Shown: one piece after another, positions 27,480 through 35,756 of the stretch
How the letters are laid out: each line of letters opens with the position of its first letter
Numbering within the stretch: the stretch's first letter is position 1
NCBI RefSeq assembly: GCF_017792385.1
Contig: NZ_CP051230.1
Location: 3,286,001 to 3,350,000, forward strand
Length of the DNA: 64,000 nucleotides
Source of the DNA: Hyphomonas sp.
Lineage (GTDB): Bacteria > Pseudomonadota > Alphaproteobacteria > Caulobacterales > Hyphomonadaceae
Reading direction: 5' to 3'
Position numbers and translations under genes: made by a program
Notes under the pieces: model-generated
The model's input: the letters and a program-made list of their open reading frames with translations, nothing else
The model's database searches: none
Told to the model about the DNA's origin: nothing

Positions 27480-28589
27480 CTATTCCTCATCATCCTTGCT
27501 GGAAGCCACTTCCCCGGCATCGACGCGTTTCGAGAACTCTGTCTCGGCTCCGCTTGCCAGCAGTTTGGCTTGTCCGATCCAGTCTTCGCGTTCAATTCGC
27601 CCCGGAAAGCTCATGAAATCCTCGACCCAGTCGACATTGGACGGCGTCCATTCGGCGATCTGACGGAACGTGTAGATGCCCAACTCGTTGAGGGCGTCCT
27701 CATTCTTCGGACCGATGCCCTTGATGCGCTTGAGGTCGTCTTGATCCTCAGCCGCAACGGCGAGGGTTTCCGGTTTTTCACCCGCCACCTCTGCCTTTTC
27801 ACCGGAAGCTGCCGCTTCGGTCTTCGAAATCAGCGTGGTTTTCCCGGTGGTTTCCTTCTGAGGAACTTCGCGCTGCGTATTGGTCGGCGCTCCTTCGTCC
27901 GGCTTTCCGGCAGCAGTCGGCTCGGGTTCCGGCTCGCTTGTCGGCAGGTTCGGCAGCGCGCTGATCTGGTTGCGCGTCCCGTCAAACAGGTCGGGATCGG
28001 TAAGGATCGCCGTACCGCCTTCCGGCGCGCTGTTGATGCGGTCGACCTGAGGGCCGGGATGCGCTTCGACGCCATTCTTCAGCTTGTTCAGAATGATCGA
28101 CAGCATATCCGGTGTCAGGTCTTCATAGTAGTCGTCATTCACCTGAACCATCGGCGCGTTGACACACGCACCAAGGCATTCGACTTCTTCCCAGGAAAGG
28201 CGCCCATCATCAGTGACATACATCGGTTTGCCGATCTCGGTCTGGCAAACCTCCTTCAGCTTCTCCGCGCCGCGCAGCTGGCACGGCGTCGTACCGCAAA
28301 GCTGGATGTGATACTTGCCCACCGGCTGAAGGCGGAACATCGTATAGAAGGTCGCGACCTCGTAGACTCGGATGTAGGGCATTTCCAGACGGTCTGCGAC
28401 TTCACGCATAGCCGGCTCGGACAGCCAGCCATTATTGTCCTTCTGTGCAAGCCACAGCATCGGGATTACGGCAGACCGCTGTTTGTCCGCCGGGTATTTC
28501 CCGCGCCAGAAGGCAATCTTCTCCTCGGTCTCCGGCTTGAAGGCGAAACTGTCGCCTCCGGCCTCAAGGTCAAAACGGCGAAGTGCCAT
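27480..28589 (-). CDS. nuoE: NADH-quinone oxidoreductase subunit E with C-terminal helix-hairpin-helix extension
   Basis: 369 residues, more than twice the E. coli NuoE (166). The thioredoxin-like N-terminal domain binds the N1a 2Fe-2S cluster through Cys98, Cys103 (LCGTTPCQLRG), Cys138 and Cys142 (CLGACVNAP). A low-complexity linker rich in Glu, Pro, Thr and Lys (about 212-280) leads to a C-terminal helix-hairpin-helix-like domain (about 284-346; LKRIKGIGPKNEDALNELGI). Long NuoE forms of this kind are known in alphaproteobacteria, but the role of the tail is unknown. A GTG lies one codon before the ATG; AGGGG spacing favours the ATG at 28,589. Confidence 0.95.
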   Translation of the reverse strand: MALRRFDLEAGGDSFAFKPETEEKIAFWRGKYPADKQRSAVIPMLWLAQKDNNGWLSEPAMREVADRLEMPYIRVYEVATFYTMFRLQPVGKYHIQLCGTTPCQLRGAEKLKEVCQTEIGKPMYVTDDGRLSWEEVECLGACVNAPMVQVNDDYYEDLTPDMLSIILNKLKNGVEAHPGPQVDRINSAPEGGTAILTDPDLFDGTRNQISALPNLPTSEPEPEPTAAGKPDEGAPTNTQREVPQKETTGKTTLISKTEAAASGEKAEVAGEKPETLAVAAEDQDDLKRIKGIGPKNEDALNELGIYTFRQIAEWTPSNVDWVEDFMSFPGRIEREDWIGQAKLLASGAETEFSKRVDAGEVASSKDDEE

Positions 28590-28668
28590 CACTTGCCCCT
28601 TTTCGAAAAACTGCGACAGGCGTCAGCACGAATGGCTGCGCCGCCGGAAATGCATGAAAGCTGATTGC

Positions 28669-29874
28669 TCACCGGTCGATCTCCCCGAACACGATGTCCA
28701 GAGAGCCCAGGATGGCCGACACATCGGCCAGCATGTGACCCTTGCACAGGTGATCCATGGCCTGCAGGTGCGGATAGCCCGGCGCACGGATCTTGGCGCG
28801 ATACGGCCGGTTCGTACCGTCAGACACGAGATAAACACCGAACTCGCCCTTTGGCGCCTCGATGGCCACATAGGTCTCGCCTTCGGGAACGTGGAACCCT
28901 TCAGTGTACAGTTTGAAGTGATGGATCAGGGCTTCCATCGAATTCTTCATTTCGGCCCGGCGCGGTGGCGCCAGCTTGGACCCCGGAACGAGCACGGGCC
29001 CCGGACCTTCCTTCGACATCAGATCGATGCATTGCTGCATGATCTTCGTCGACTCCCGCATCTCTTCCATGCGGCAGACATAGCGGTCGTAATTGTCGCC
29101 ATTGCGACCAACCGGGACCTTAAAATCGAGTTCGGAATAGCACTCATAGGGCTGCGACCGGCGCAGGTCCCAGGCAAATCCCGAGCCGCGCACCATGACG
29201 CCGGAAAATCCCCAGTCCATGATGGTCTTTTCATCGACCACGCCGATATCGACATTCCGCTGCTTGAAGATGCGGTTCTCGGTGATCAGACTCTCGATCT
29301 GGTCGAGCTTGCCCGGGAACTGTTCGCACCACTCGGCAATATCGTCGATCAGGTCCTGCGGCAGATCCTGATGGACGCCACCTGGCCGGAAATAGGCTGC
29401 GTGCATCCGGCTGCCGGAGGCGCGCTCATAGAAGACGCACAGCTTCTCACGCTCTTCGAACCCCCAGGTGATCGGCGTCAGCGCGCCGACATCCATGGCC
29501 TGCGTGGTCACGTTCAGCATGTGGGACATGATCCGGCCAATTTCGGAATACAGAACGCGAATCAGGCTGGCGCGGCGCGGAACCTCAATGCCCATCAGCT
29601 TTTCCACGGCCAGGCACCAGGCATGCTCCTGGTTCATGGGCGCGCAATAATCCAGCCGGTCGAAATACGGCATGCCCTGCAGGAAGGTCTTGTATTCCAG
29701 CAGCTTTTCGGTGCCGCGGTGAAGCAGGCCGATATGGCTGTCCACACGGGTCACGACTTCGCCATCCAGATCAAGGATCATGCGAAGCACGCCGTGGGCG
29801 GCCGGGTGCTGAGGACCGAAATTCAGCGTGAACTTGCGGTCATCCATCTCGGAGATGTGCGCGGTGTCAGCCAT
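28669..29874 (-). CDS. nuoD: NADH-quinone oxidoreductase subunit D
   Basis: 401-residue 49-kDa subunit related to the large subunit of NiFe hydrogenases; with NuoB and NuoH it forms the quinone pocket. The conserved N-terminal NFGPQHPAAHGVLR and the HIGLLHRGTEKL loop, carrying the quinone-site His, are present. The protein ends DIVFGEIDR, the conserved C-terminus. The ATG overlaps the nuoC stop (TAATG). A 79-base gap to nuoE holds no gene. Confidence 0.98.
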   Translation of the reverse strand: MADTAHISEMDDRKFTLNFGPQHPAAHGVLRMILDLDGEVVTRVDSHIGLLHRGTEKLLEYKTFLQGMPYFDRLDYCAPMNQEHAWCLAVEKLMGIEVPRRASLIRVLYSEIGRIMSHMLNVTTQAMDVGALTPITWGFEEREKLCVFYERASGSRMHAAYFRPGGVHQDLPQDLIDDIAEWCEQFPGKLDQIESLITENRIFKQRNVDIGVVDEKTIMDWGFSGVMVRGSGFAWDLRRSQPYECYSELDFKVPVGRNGDNYDRYVCRMEEMRESTKIMQQCIDLMSKEGPGPVLVPGSKLAPPRRAEMKNSMEALIHHFKLYTEGFHVPEGETYVAIEAPKGEFGVYLVSDGTNRPYRAKIRAPGYPHLQAMDHLCKGHMLADVSAILGSLDIVFGEIDR

Positions 29875-30497
29875 TATTCAGAAGACTCCTCGGCTTTCTC
29901 ATCCCCGGGGATCTGGCTCGTCATGCCCTCCCAGGGCGAGAGGAAATCGAAATTCCGGTATTCCTGTGCCAGTTCGACCGGCTCGTAGATCACGCGCTTC
30001 TCGAGATCGTCATATCGAACTTCATAGTGCCCGGTCAGGGGGAAGTCCTTGCGCAGCGGATATCCCTCGAACCCATAATCGGTCAGGATCCGGCGCAGGT
30101 CGGGGTGATCCGAAAATTGAATGCCGTACATGTCGAACGTCTCGCGCTCGAACCAGTTGGCGGCGGGCCACAGCCCGACAATGCTCGGCACGGGCGTATC
30201 CTCATCGGTGCTGATGCGCACGCGAACGCGATGGTTCATCCGCATCGACAGGAGGTGATAGACAATCTCGAACCGCTCCGTGCGCTCGGGATAATCGACG
30301 CCGCAAACATCGATGAACGTCTCGAAATTGCATTGCTGGTCGTCGCGCAGAAACCGCAGGAGCGGCACGATGTGGTCGCGCTCGGCCAGAATCGTCAATT
30401 CGCCTACCGTGACGTCTGCCGATTTGACGGCATCGGGCTGGCGCGCGGCAATATGCGCTCCGAGCTCCTTCAGGGCTTCGATCGCTTCTGTGGTCAT
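29874..30497 (-). CDS. nuoC: NADH-quinone oxidoreductase subunit C
   Basis: 207-residue 30-kDa subunit of the peripheral arm. The family motif ERETFDMYGIQFSDHPDLRRILTDYGFEG (in part) and the following HPLRKDFPLTGH-like region (YPLRKDFPLTGHYEVRYD, in part) are clear. It is a separate gene here, not fused to nuoD as in E. coli. It begins 12 bases after nuoB and overlaps nuoD by one base. Confidence 0.97.
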   Translation of the reverse strand: MTTEAIEALKELGAHIAARQPDAVKSADVTVGELTILAERDHIVPLLRFLRDDQQCNFETFIDVCGVDYPERTERFEIVYHLLSMRMNHRVRVRISTDEDTPVPSIVGLWPAANWFERETFDMYGIQFSDHPDLRRILTDYGFEGYPLRKDFPLTGHYEVRYDDLEKRVIYEPVELAQEYRNFDFLSPWEGMTSQIPGDEKAEESSE

Positions 30498-30509
30498 CTT
30501 CTTCAGCCC

Positions 30510-31079
30510 TTACCGTTCCAGCGAGCCTTCGCGGCGAATCTTCTTTTGCAATTGCAGGAAGCCGTAGACCAGTGCCTCTGCCGTCGGCGGACAGCCCGGA
30601 ATGTAGATGTCGACCGGCACAATGCGATCACACCCTCGCACGACGCTGTAACTGTAGTGATAATAGCCGCCGCCATTGGCGCAGCTGCCCATGGAGATCA
30701 CATAGCGCGGCTCCGGCATCTGGTCGTAGACCTTGCGCAGGGCCGGCGCCATCTTGTTGGTCAGGGTCCCGGCCACGATCATCACATCAGACTGTCGCGG
30801 CGATCCGCGCGGCGCCATGCCGAAGCGCTCCAGGTCGTAACGCGGATTTCCGGCATGCATCATTTCCACGGCGCAACAGGCGAGACCGAAGGTCATCCAC
30901 ATCAGGGACCCCGTACGGGCCCACGAGATCAGGTCGTCCGCGGCGGCCGTGAAATATCCCTTGTCGGCCAGCTGGTCCGACAGGCCGGTATAGAACGGAT
31001 CGTCATTGCCTGGCTTGAAGCCGCCTTCGACGCCGGTCCGGGCACCGCCAAGCGCATAAGTCTTGAAGTCGTCTGCCAT
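30510..31079 (-). CDS. nuoB: NADH-quinone oxidoreductase subunit B
   Basis: 189-residue subunit binding the terminal cluster N2 that reduces quinone. Ligands are the tandem cysteines in FGLACCAVEMMH, the cysteine in SMGSCANGGGYY and the one in IPGCPPTAEAL. The frame is open to 31,109, but the ATG at 31,079 overlaps the nuoA stop (TAATG), so the protein starts MADDFKTYALGG. Confidence 0.97.
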   Translation of the reverse strand: MADDFKTYALGGARTGVEGGFKPGNDDPFYTGLSDQLADKGYFTAAADDLISWARTGSLMWMTFGLACCAVEMMHAGNPRYDLERFGMAPRGSPRQSDVMIVAGTLTNKMAPALRKVYDQMPEPRYVISMGSCANGGGYYHYSYSVVRGCDRIVPVDIYIPGCPPTAEALVYGFLQLQKKIRREGSLER

Positions 31080-31453
31080 TATTCCCACTCCAGCGCACCG
31101 CGGCGCCACTCATAGATGAACCCGATCGTCAGGACGCCCAGGAACACAACCATCGACCAGAACCCGACAAGACCAATTGTTCCGAGGCTTACCGCCCACG
31201 GGAACAGGAAGGCGACTTCAAGGTCGAAAATGATGAACAGAATCGCCACGAGATAGAAGCGCACGTCGAACTTCATGCGGGCATCGTCGAAAGCCGGAAA
31301 ACCGCACTCATAGGCCGAATTCTTCTCAGGATCGGGATTGCTGGGTGCCAGAAGGGCCGAGCCTGCAATGAATAGCCCCGAAATCACGGCTCCGATGACC
31401 AGGAAGATGATCACGGGCAAATAGTCGAGGGCCAGGCGTTCGATCTCTGACAT
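31079..31453 (-). CDS. nuoA: NADH-quinone oxidoreductase subunit A
   Basis: 124-residue three-helix membrane subunit (ND3 homologue). The conserved loop between helices 1 and 2 reads KNSAYECGFPAFDDAR, with the Cys that in mitochondria reports active/deactive states, and FDLEVAFLFPWAV carries the helix 2 acidic residues. It is the first gene of the nuo operon; an inverted repeat resembling a Fur box lies about 175 bases upstream. Confidence 0.97.
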   Translation of the reverse strand: MSEIERLALDYLPVIIFLVIGAVISGLFIAGSALLAPSNPDPEKNSAYECGFPAFDDARMKFDVRFYLVAILFIIFDLEVAFLFPWAVSLGTIGLVGFWSMVVFLGVLTIGFIYEWRRGALEWE

Positions 31454-31627
31454 GCTAGCTTGTCTCCTGCCGCAAGGGTGGCTTGATCTCGCGCCGGATT
31501 AGGACGGTTTCGCGTGACGCGCAACAGACAGACGCAATATATCGCAGCCACAAACTTTATCCCGGAACGGTGCCCATTTCACGGGCAGGATGCTGCGGCG
31601 GTGCGTCACGCCGATCTGACGCCAAGA

Positions 31628-31642
31628 TGCAAATCATTCTCA
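31628..31642. promoter_or_regulatory. Fur-box-like 7-1-7 inverted repeat upstream of nuoA
   Basis: TGCAAATCATTCTCA (read on the minus strand TGAGAATGATTTGCA) combines a half-site identical to the TGAGAAT half of classic Fur boxes with an ATTTGCA half typical of alphaproteobacterial Fur sites; five of seven positions are palindromic. It lies in the 238-base leader before nuoA. Complex I carries many iron-sulfur clusters, so iron control is plausible but unproven. Confidence 0.35.
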
Positions 31643-31662
31643 ACCAACCCCATGAAATCACA

Positions 31663-31691
31663 GGCTTTCCTTGCGAATGAATCGCAAAGCC
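31663..31691 (-). terminator. Stem-loop directly after the repeat-protein gene
   Basis: Outer arms GGCTTT (31,663-31,668) and AAAGCC (31,686-31,691) and inner arms TTGCGA and TCGCAA form a hairpin that abuts the stop codon of the gene ending at 31,692. There is no T-run, so it may be an mRNA-stabilising or weak terminator structure. Confidence 0.4.
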
Positions 31692-32630
31692 TCAGCGGCC
31701 GAGCGACATGCCCAGCGCCGTTACGCTTTCCTCGGTCAGATGCCCCATCGGCAGGCCGCGCTCCGACTGGAAGGCGGCCAGTGCGGCCAGCGTCGCCGGG
31801 CCAAGCACTCCGTCAGCCTCGACCGGGTGCCCGGCCTCTGTCAGGGCGCTCTGCAGGGCGGTGACCACGCCCTCAGAGAGCGCCGTGTCGCACACGACCG
31901 GCCGCGTCGACATCACCCCCCCGCCCGTTGAGACGCGCTTCTCTACCGTCCGGTAGGTTGCCGGCACGATGCGCACCTCCTCCCGCGCCGGTACGACAAG
32001 AGTTTCGACCATCACGGTTTCATATTCCGCGGGGTGCTCAACCGTTTCGATTCGCTCCGGAACCGTTTCAACCTGTTTCACCAGAGTTCGGAATTCTGCC
32101 GGAATGACCCGCGTTTCGGTCCGTTCGGGTGTCACGATCTCGGTCTTCGTGACGGTTTCGTAGACGGGCGGCACCTCCACAGGGCACAGCCAGGCCGCTC
32201 CGATTGACCTCACGCAGGCCGAACGGTCTTCCGGATCGCGTGTCACGACGTCCCAGCGCGTTTCAGCCGGTCTCAGCAGCACCCGCTCCGTGTGAGTCTC
32301 GTATTCAGCCGGGATCACGATCGTTTCAGTCCGTTCCGGACGCACGAGCACCTGCTCGGTCTCGGTCGTGTACTGCGCCGGGACGATCCTGCGCTCTGTC
32401 CAGGCTGCGCGAACGAGCATCTCGGTCGGCACCATTTCATACTCTGCGGGCAAGACGACGATTTCCATGCGTTCGGGCTGATCGACGACCTGCTCGGTCA
32501 CGATTTCGAAGCGCTCGGGCAGCAGCACGCTGGCCTCGCATCCGAGGACAGGCCCTGCGCTGTCCTCAGCCACGGCCGACGACAGCTGGGAGCAGATGAT
32601 GCCAGTCAGAAGAAGGATCACAGGCTTCAA
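31692..32630 (-). CDS. Secreted 23-residue-repeat protein with C-terminal peptidoglycan-binding domain
   Basis: 312 residues from a TTG start at 32,630, which has GGGAGG 9 bases upstream and begins a good signal peptide (MKPVILLLTGIICSQLSSAVA, cleavage after AVA at 21). Residues about 52-236 are repeats of exactly 23 residues around P-A-E-Y (starting at 61, 84, 107, 154, 177, 200 and 223), with consensus PERxExxVIPAEYETVTExVLVR. The unit at 121-153 is degenerate and contains Cys139 and Cys149. The C-terminal 65 residues resemble PG_binding_1 (ADGVLGPATLAALAAFQ). Probably a periplasmic or envelope protein; specific function unknown. An open frame extends upstream to 32,819 but lacks protein-like sequence. 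Confidence 0.8.
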   Translation of the reverse strand: MKPVILLLTGIICSQLSSAVAEDSAGPVLGCEASVLLPERFEIVTEQVVDQPERMEIVVLPAEYEMVPTEMLVRAAWTERRIVPAQYTTETEQVLVRPERTETIVIPAEYETHTERVLLRPAETRWDVVTRDPEDRSACVRSIGAAWLCPVEVPPVYETVTKTEIVTPERTETRVIPAEFRTLVKQVETVPERIETVEHPAEYETVMVETLVVPAREEVRIVPATYRTVEKRVSTGGGVMSTRPVVCDTALSEGVVTALQSALTEAGHPVEADGVLGPATLAALAAFQSERGLPMGHLTEESVTALGMSLGR

Positions 32631-32818
32631 TGGTATCGCCCTCCCTGCTTGGTCACGCGGCTCACATCCATAGCGGTCGCGACCGCCCCAGACCAGCCTG
32701 AGCTCCAGCTTCCCTGACGATGAGTGCCGAACTTTACGAGCTGTTTGCCGCGAGCCACTGGCCTTCTGCGGCCCAATCAGTATTAGAGGGGCCGAATCCC
32801 CCTTCGCCGAGGTACCCA

Positions 32819-34117
32819 ATGATCCCCAGATACACCCGTCCCGAAATGGCCGCCATTTGGTCTCCCGAGTCCAAATTCGGCATCTGGCTTGAAATCGAAA
32901 CGCTTGCTGCCGAAGCGATGGAGCAGAAAGGCCTCATTCCGGAAGGTGTGACCGCGGCCGTCCGCGAACGTGCGGCGTTCGAAGTTGACCGGATCGACGA
33001 GATCGAGCGGGAAGTGAAGCATGACGTCATCGCCTTCCTGACCAATGTTGCCGAACATGTCGGGGAAGAAGCGCGTTTCCTGCACAAGGGCATGACCTCT
33101 TCCGATGTGCTCGACACCTGTTTCAACGTCCAGCTCGTCCGCGCGGCCGATCTCTTGCTGACCGGTGTCGACCGTGTGCTCGCCGCGCTCGAGAAACGCG
33201 CCTTCGAGCACAAGCTGACCCCGACCATCGGACGCAGCCATGGCATTCATGCCGAGCCGACCACGTTCGGTGTGAAACTGGCGACCTTCCATGCCGAGTT
33301 CCAACGGGCCCGCAAACGGCTGGAGCTCGCGCGGGAGGAAGTGGCGACCTGCGCCATTTCCGGTGCCGTCGGCACGTTTGCCAATATCGATCCGGCCATT
33401 GAGGCCCATGTTGCCGAAAAGCTGGGCCTGCAGATCGAGCCGGTTTCGACCCAGGTCATCCCGCGCGACCGGCATGCCATGTTCTTTGCCGTGCTGGGCG
33501 TGATCGCCTCGTCCATTGAACGGCTGGCCACCGAGGTGCGCCACCTTCAGCGCACGGAAGTTCTCGAAGCCGAAGAGTATTTCTCCGCTGGCCAGAAGGG
33601 TTCTTCGGCCATGCCGCACAAGCGCAACCCCGTCCTGACCGAAAACCTGACCGGTCTCGCACGGCTTGTCCGCTCCGCCGTGACCCCGGCCATGGAGAAT
33701 GTTGCGCTGTGGCACGAGCGCGATATCTCCCACTCATCTGTTGAACGCGGAATCGGCCCGGATGCCACCGTGCATCTCGACTTCGCCCTGCACCGTCTGG
33801 GCGGCGTGATCGAGAATTTGGTCATCTATCCCGAGGCCATGCTGGGGACGATCAACAGCATGGGCGGGTTGCACAATTCGCAGCGCATCCTGCTGGCGCT
33901 GGTGGAAAAAGGCGTCAGCCGCGAGGACAGCTACCGCCTTGTCCAGCGCAATGCCATGCGCACCTGGAACAAGGAAGGCGACCTTCTGGACCTGCTGAAG
34001 CAGGATGACGATGTATCGTCACGCCTGACCGATGCAGAACTCGAGGCATTGTTCGACCTCGATTATCACTTCAAGCAGGTCGATACGATCTTCACGCGCG
34101 TCTTCGGACGCGCCTGA
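32819..34117 (+). CDS. purB: Adenylosuccinate lyase
   Basis: 432-residue enzyme of the fumarase/aspartase superfamily, acting twice in purine synthesis (SAICAR to AICAR; adenylosuccinate to AMP). The superfamily signature GSSAMPHKRNP, with the catalytic serine loop, and the GRSHGIHAEP and GMTSSDVLDT motifs are present. The length fits the short B. subtilis type. The frame is open from 32,720, but the ATG at 32,819 has GAGG at the right spacing and gives MIPRYTRPEMAAIWS, the usual N-terminus. Divergent from the repeat protein, with 188 bases between. Confidence 0.97.
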   Translation: MIPRYTRPEMAAIWSPESKFGIWLEIETLAAEAMEQKGLIPEGVTAAVRERAAFEVDRIDEIEREVKHDVIAFLTNVAEHVGEEARFLHKGMTSSDVLDTCFNVQLVRAADLLLTGVDRVLAALEKRAFEHKLTPTIGRSHGIHAEPTTFGVKLATFHAEFQRARKRLELAREEVATCAISGAVGTFANIDPAIEAHVAEKLGLQIEPVSTQVIPRDRHAMFFAVLGVIASSIERLATEVRHLQRTEVLEAEEYFSAGQKGSSAMPHKRNPVLTENLTGLARLVRSAVTPAMENVALWHERDISHSSVERGIGPDATVHLDFALHRLGGVIENLVIYPEAMLGTINSMGGLHNSQRILLALVEKGVSREDSYRLVQRNAMRTWNKEGDLLDLLKQDDDVSSRLTDAELEALFDLDYHFKQVDTIFTRVFGRA

Positions 34118-34154
34118 TAGACGCTCACCCAACATTTGGTTCAGAAAGCGGCGA

Positions 34155-34790
34155 TCAGATTCGTGTGAGCGCCGTTTTTGCCTTGGCAACCACGTCAGAC
34201 CAGGCGCCGGCCGCAACATCCTTTTCCGTGGCGATCCAGGATCCACCCACCGCCACGACATTCGGCAGCGCCAGATAGTCTGCCGCATTGTCCGCGCTGA
34301 CGCCCCCTGTGGGCATGAACTCCAGATGCGGGAGCGGCCCCGACAGCGCTTTCAAGGCACCGACACCTCCGGCGATTGCTGCCGGAAACAGCTTCAGCAT
34401 CCTGAAGCCTTCTTCATGCCGCGTCATCGCTTCACTGGCGGTCGCAACGCCGGGGATGGTGATGTCCTTGTGGTCCCCAAGCGCATCCAGAAGCTTTGGC
34501 GACATGCCTGGCGATACAAGAAAATCAGACCCGGCATTCATTGCATTGCTGACGTCTTCACCTGTCAGCACCGTGCCGGCCCCAACGATCAGGTCCGGCT
34601 GGGCCTTTTTCATCTCCTCGATCACCTTCAGCCCGCTCTCCGTGCGCAGCGTGACTTCGGCAATGGTGAGTCCGCCGGCAACCAGCGCCTCGGCCAGGGG
34701 CGCCGCCGCATCAACGTCCGGGACGACCAGAACCGGAACGATCGGGGCGCGCCGGGCGGCGGCCTTCAGGGCATCAAGCGAGGAAGTCAT
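34155..34790 (-). CDS. eda: 2-dehydro-3-deoxyphosphogluconate (KDPG) aldolase
   Basis: 211-residue class I aldolase that cleaves KDPG to pyruvate and glyceraldehyde 3-phosphate. The Schiff-base lysine is Lys132 in MLKLFPA and the general base is Glu44 in AEVTLRT; the phosphate site GGVSADN follows. The open frame is longer, but the ATG at 34,790 overlaps the glk stop (ATGA). Last gene of zwf-pgl-edd-glk-eda. Confidence 0.95.
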   Translation of the reverse strand: MTSSLDALKAAARRAPIVPVLVVPDVDAAAPLAEALVAGGLTIAEVTLRTESGLKVIEEMKKAQPDLIVGAGTVLTGEDVSNAMNAGSDFLVSPGMSPKLLDALGDHKDITIPGVATASEAMTRHEEGFRMLKLFPAAIAGGVGALKALSGPLPHLEFMPTGGVSADNAADYLALPNVVAVGGSWIATEKDVAAGAWSDVVAKAKTALTRI

Positions 34791-35752
34791 GTGTGCGTCT
34801 CCTGAGCGTAATAGGCTGCGGCGCCGATCAGGGGCGCTTCGGGATCGTGCATAAGGCGTACGGGACAATTCGCAAGGTAGCCCGACATCGGGCCACGATC
34901 GCGAAACCGGGCGATGGCCTCCGGCCGACGGAGATAATCGACGATCCGCTCCGTCACGCCACCAGCAAGAACGACCCCGCCCAATGCGCCGTTAGCCAGG
35001 GCCAGATCGCCAACCGCGCCCATCACGGCCTTGGCGCGCATGGCGATGAGCTGATCGAACATCTCATCGCCCTGATCGGCCCGAATTCGCATGTCCTGCG
35101 GCGAAACCTCTTCCTTTTCCCGGCCGAACACTTCGCAGAAGGCATTATGGACGAAGTCCAGCCCCATGCCCGACGCAACCAGTTCGTTGGACACATAGCC
35201 CTGATCTCGCATGAGAATGCTGGCGACATCGAATTCCAGCGTGTCCCGAGGGGCATAGGCGATGTGGCCTCCCTCACCTGTCAGAACGCGCCATGCATCA
35301 TTGCCGAGCGGGAACAGGGTGGCGACGCCAAACCCGGTGCCCGGTCCAGCCACGATCACCGGTAAATCCTCCACGGCATCGCCGGGCAGCACTTCCTCGA
35401 AATAATCGGATGAGTGTTCTGGCACCGACCTGGCCATGGCCGTGAAGTCGTTGATGATCTGTATGTCATCAAATCCAAACCGCTGACACAGCGCACGGGC
35501 CGAGACGTGCCAGTTCCGGTTTGTCAGCTCGACTTCCCCATTGCGCACGGGCCCTGCCATCGCAAAGCAGGCCCGCCGGGGCTTCAGTCCGGTCTCCTCC
35601 AGATACTGCTGAAGCGCACTGGCGAACGTGTCGAAATTGTCGCCTGCCAGTTTCGTAAAGGAGTCTATCTCGGTCTTGCCATCGCGCTTGGCTGCCAGCG
35701 CGAACCTGACATTGGTTCCCCCAACATCCCCGACCAATACCCGGTCACTCAT
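34787..35752 (-). CDS. glk: Glucokinase (ROK-unrelated Glk family)
   Basis: 321-residue ATP-dependent glucokinase of the E. coli Glk family. The phosphate loop GDVGGTN is at residues 8-14; IINDFTAMA, GPGTGFG and GEGGHIAYAP follow. It phosphorylates free glucose, implying non-PTS sugar uptake or glucose released by the nearby GH13 enzyme. The long upstream open frame overlaps edd antisense-like sequence and is rejected; ATG 35,752 lies 4 bases after the edd stop. Confidence 0.94.
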   Translation of the reverse strand: MSDRVLVGDVGGTNVRFALAAKRDGKTEIDSFTKLAGDNFDTFASALQQYLEETGLKPRRACFAMAGPVRNGEVELTNRNWHVSARALCQRFGFDDIQIINDFTAMARSVPEHSSDYFEEVLPGDAVEDLPVIVAGPGTGFGVATLFPLGNDAWRVLTGEGGHIAYAPRDTLEFDVASILMRDQGYVSNELVASGMGLDFVHNAFCEVFGREKEEVSPQDMRIRADQGDEMFDQLIAMRAKAVMGAVGDLALANGALGGVVLAGGVTERIVDYLRRPEAIARFRDRGPMSGYLANCPVRLMHDPEAPLIGAAAYYAQETHT

Positions 35753-35756
35753 ACGC

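Noticed and set aside
31671..31687. TTGCGA-ATGAA-TCGCAA considered as a second Fur box
   Set aside because: The half-site spacing is wrong for the 7-1-7 form, and it is better explained as the inner stem of the hairpin right after the repeat-protein stop codon.
32591..32596. Possible lipobox (GIIC) in the repeat protein signal peptide
   Set aside because: The residue before Cys is Ile, not Gly/Ala/Ser; a signal peptidase I site (AVA) follows, so it is probably not a lipoprotein.
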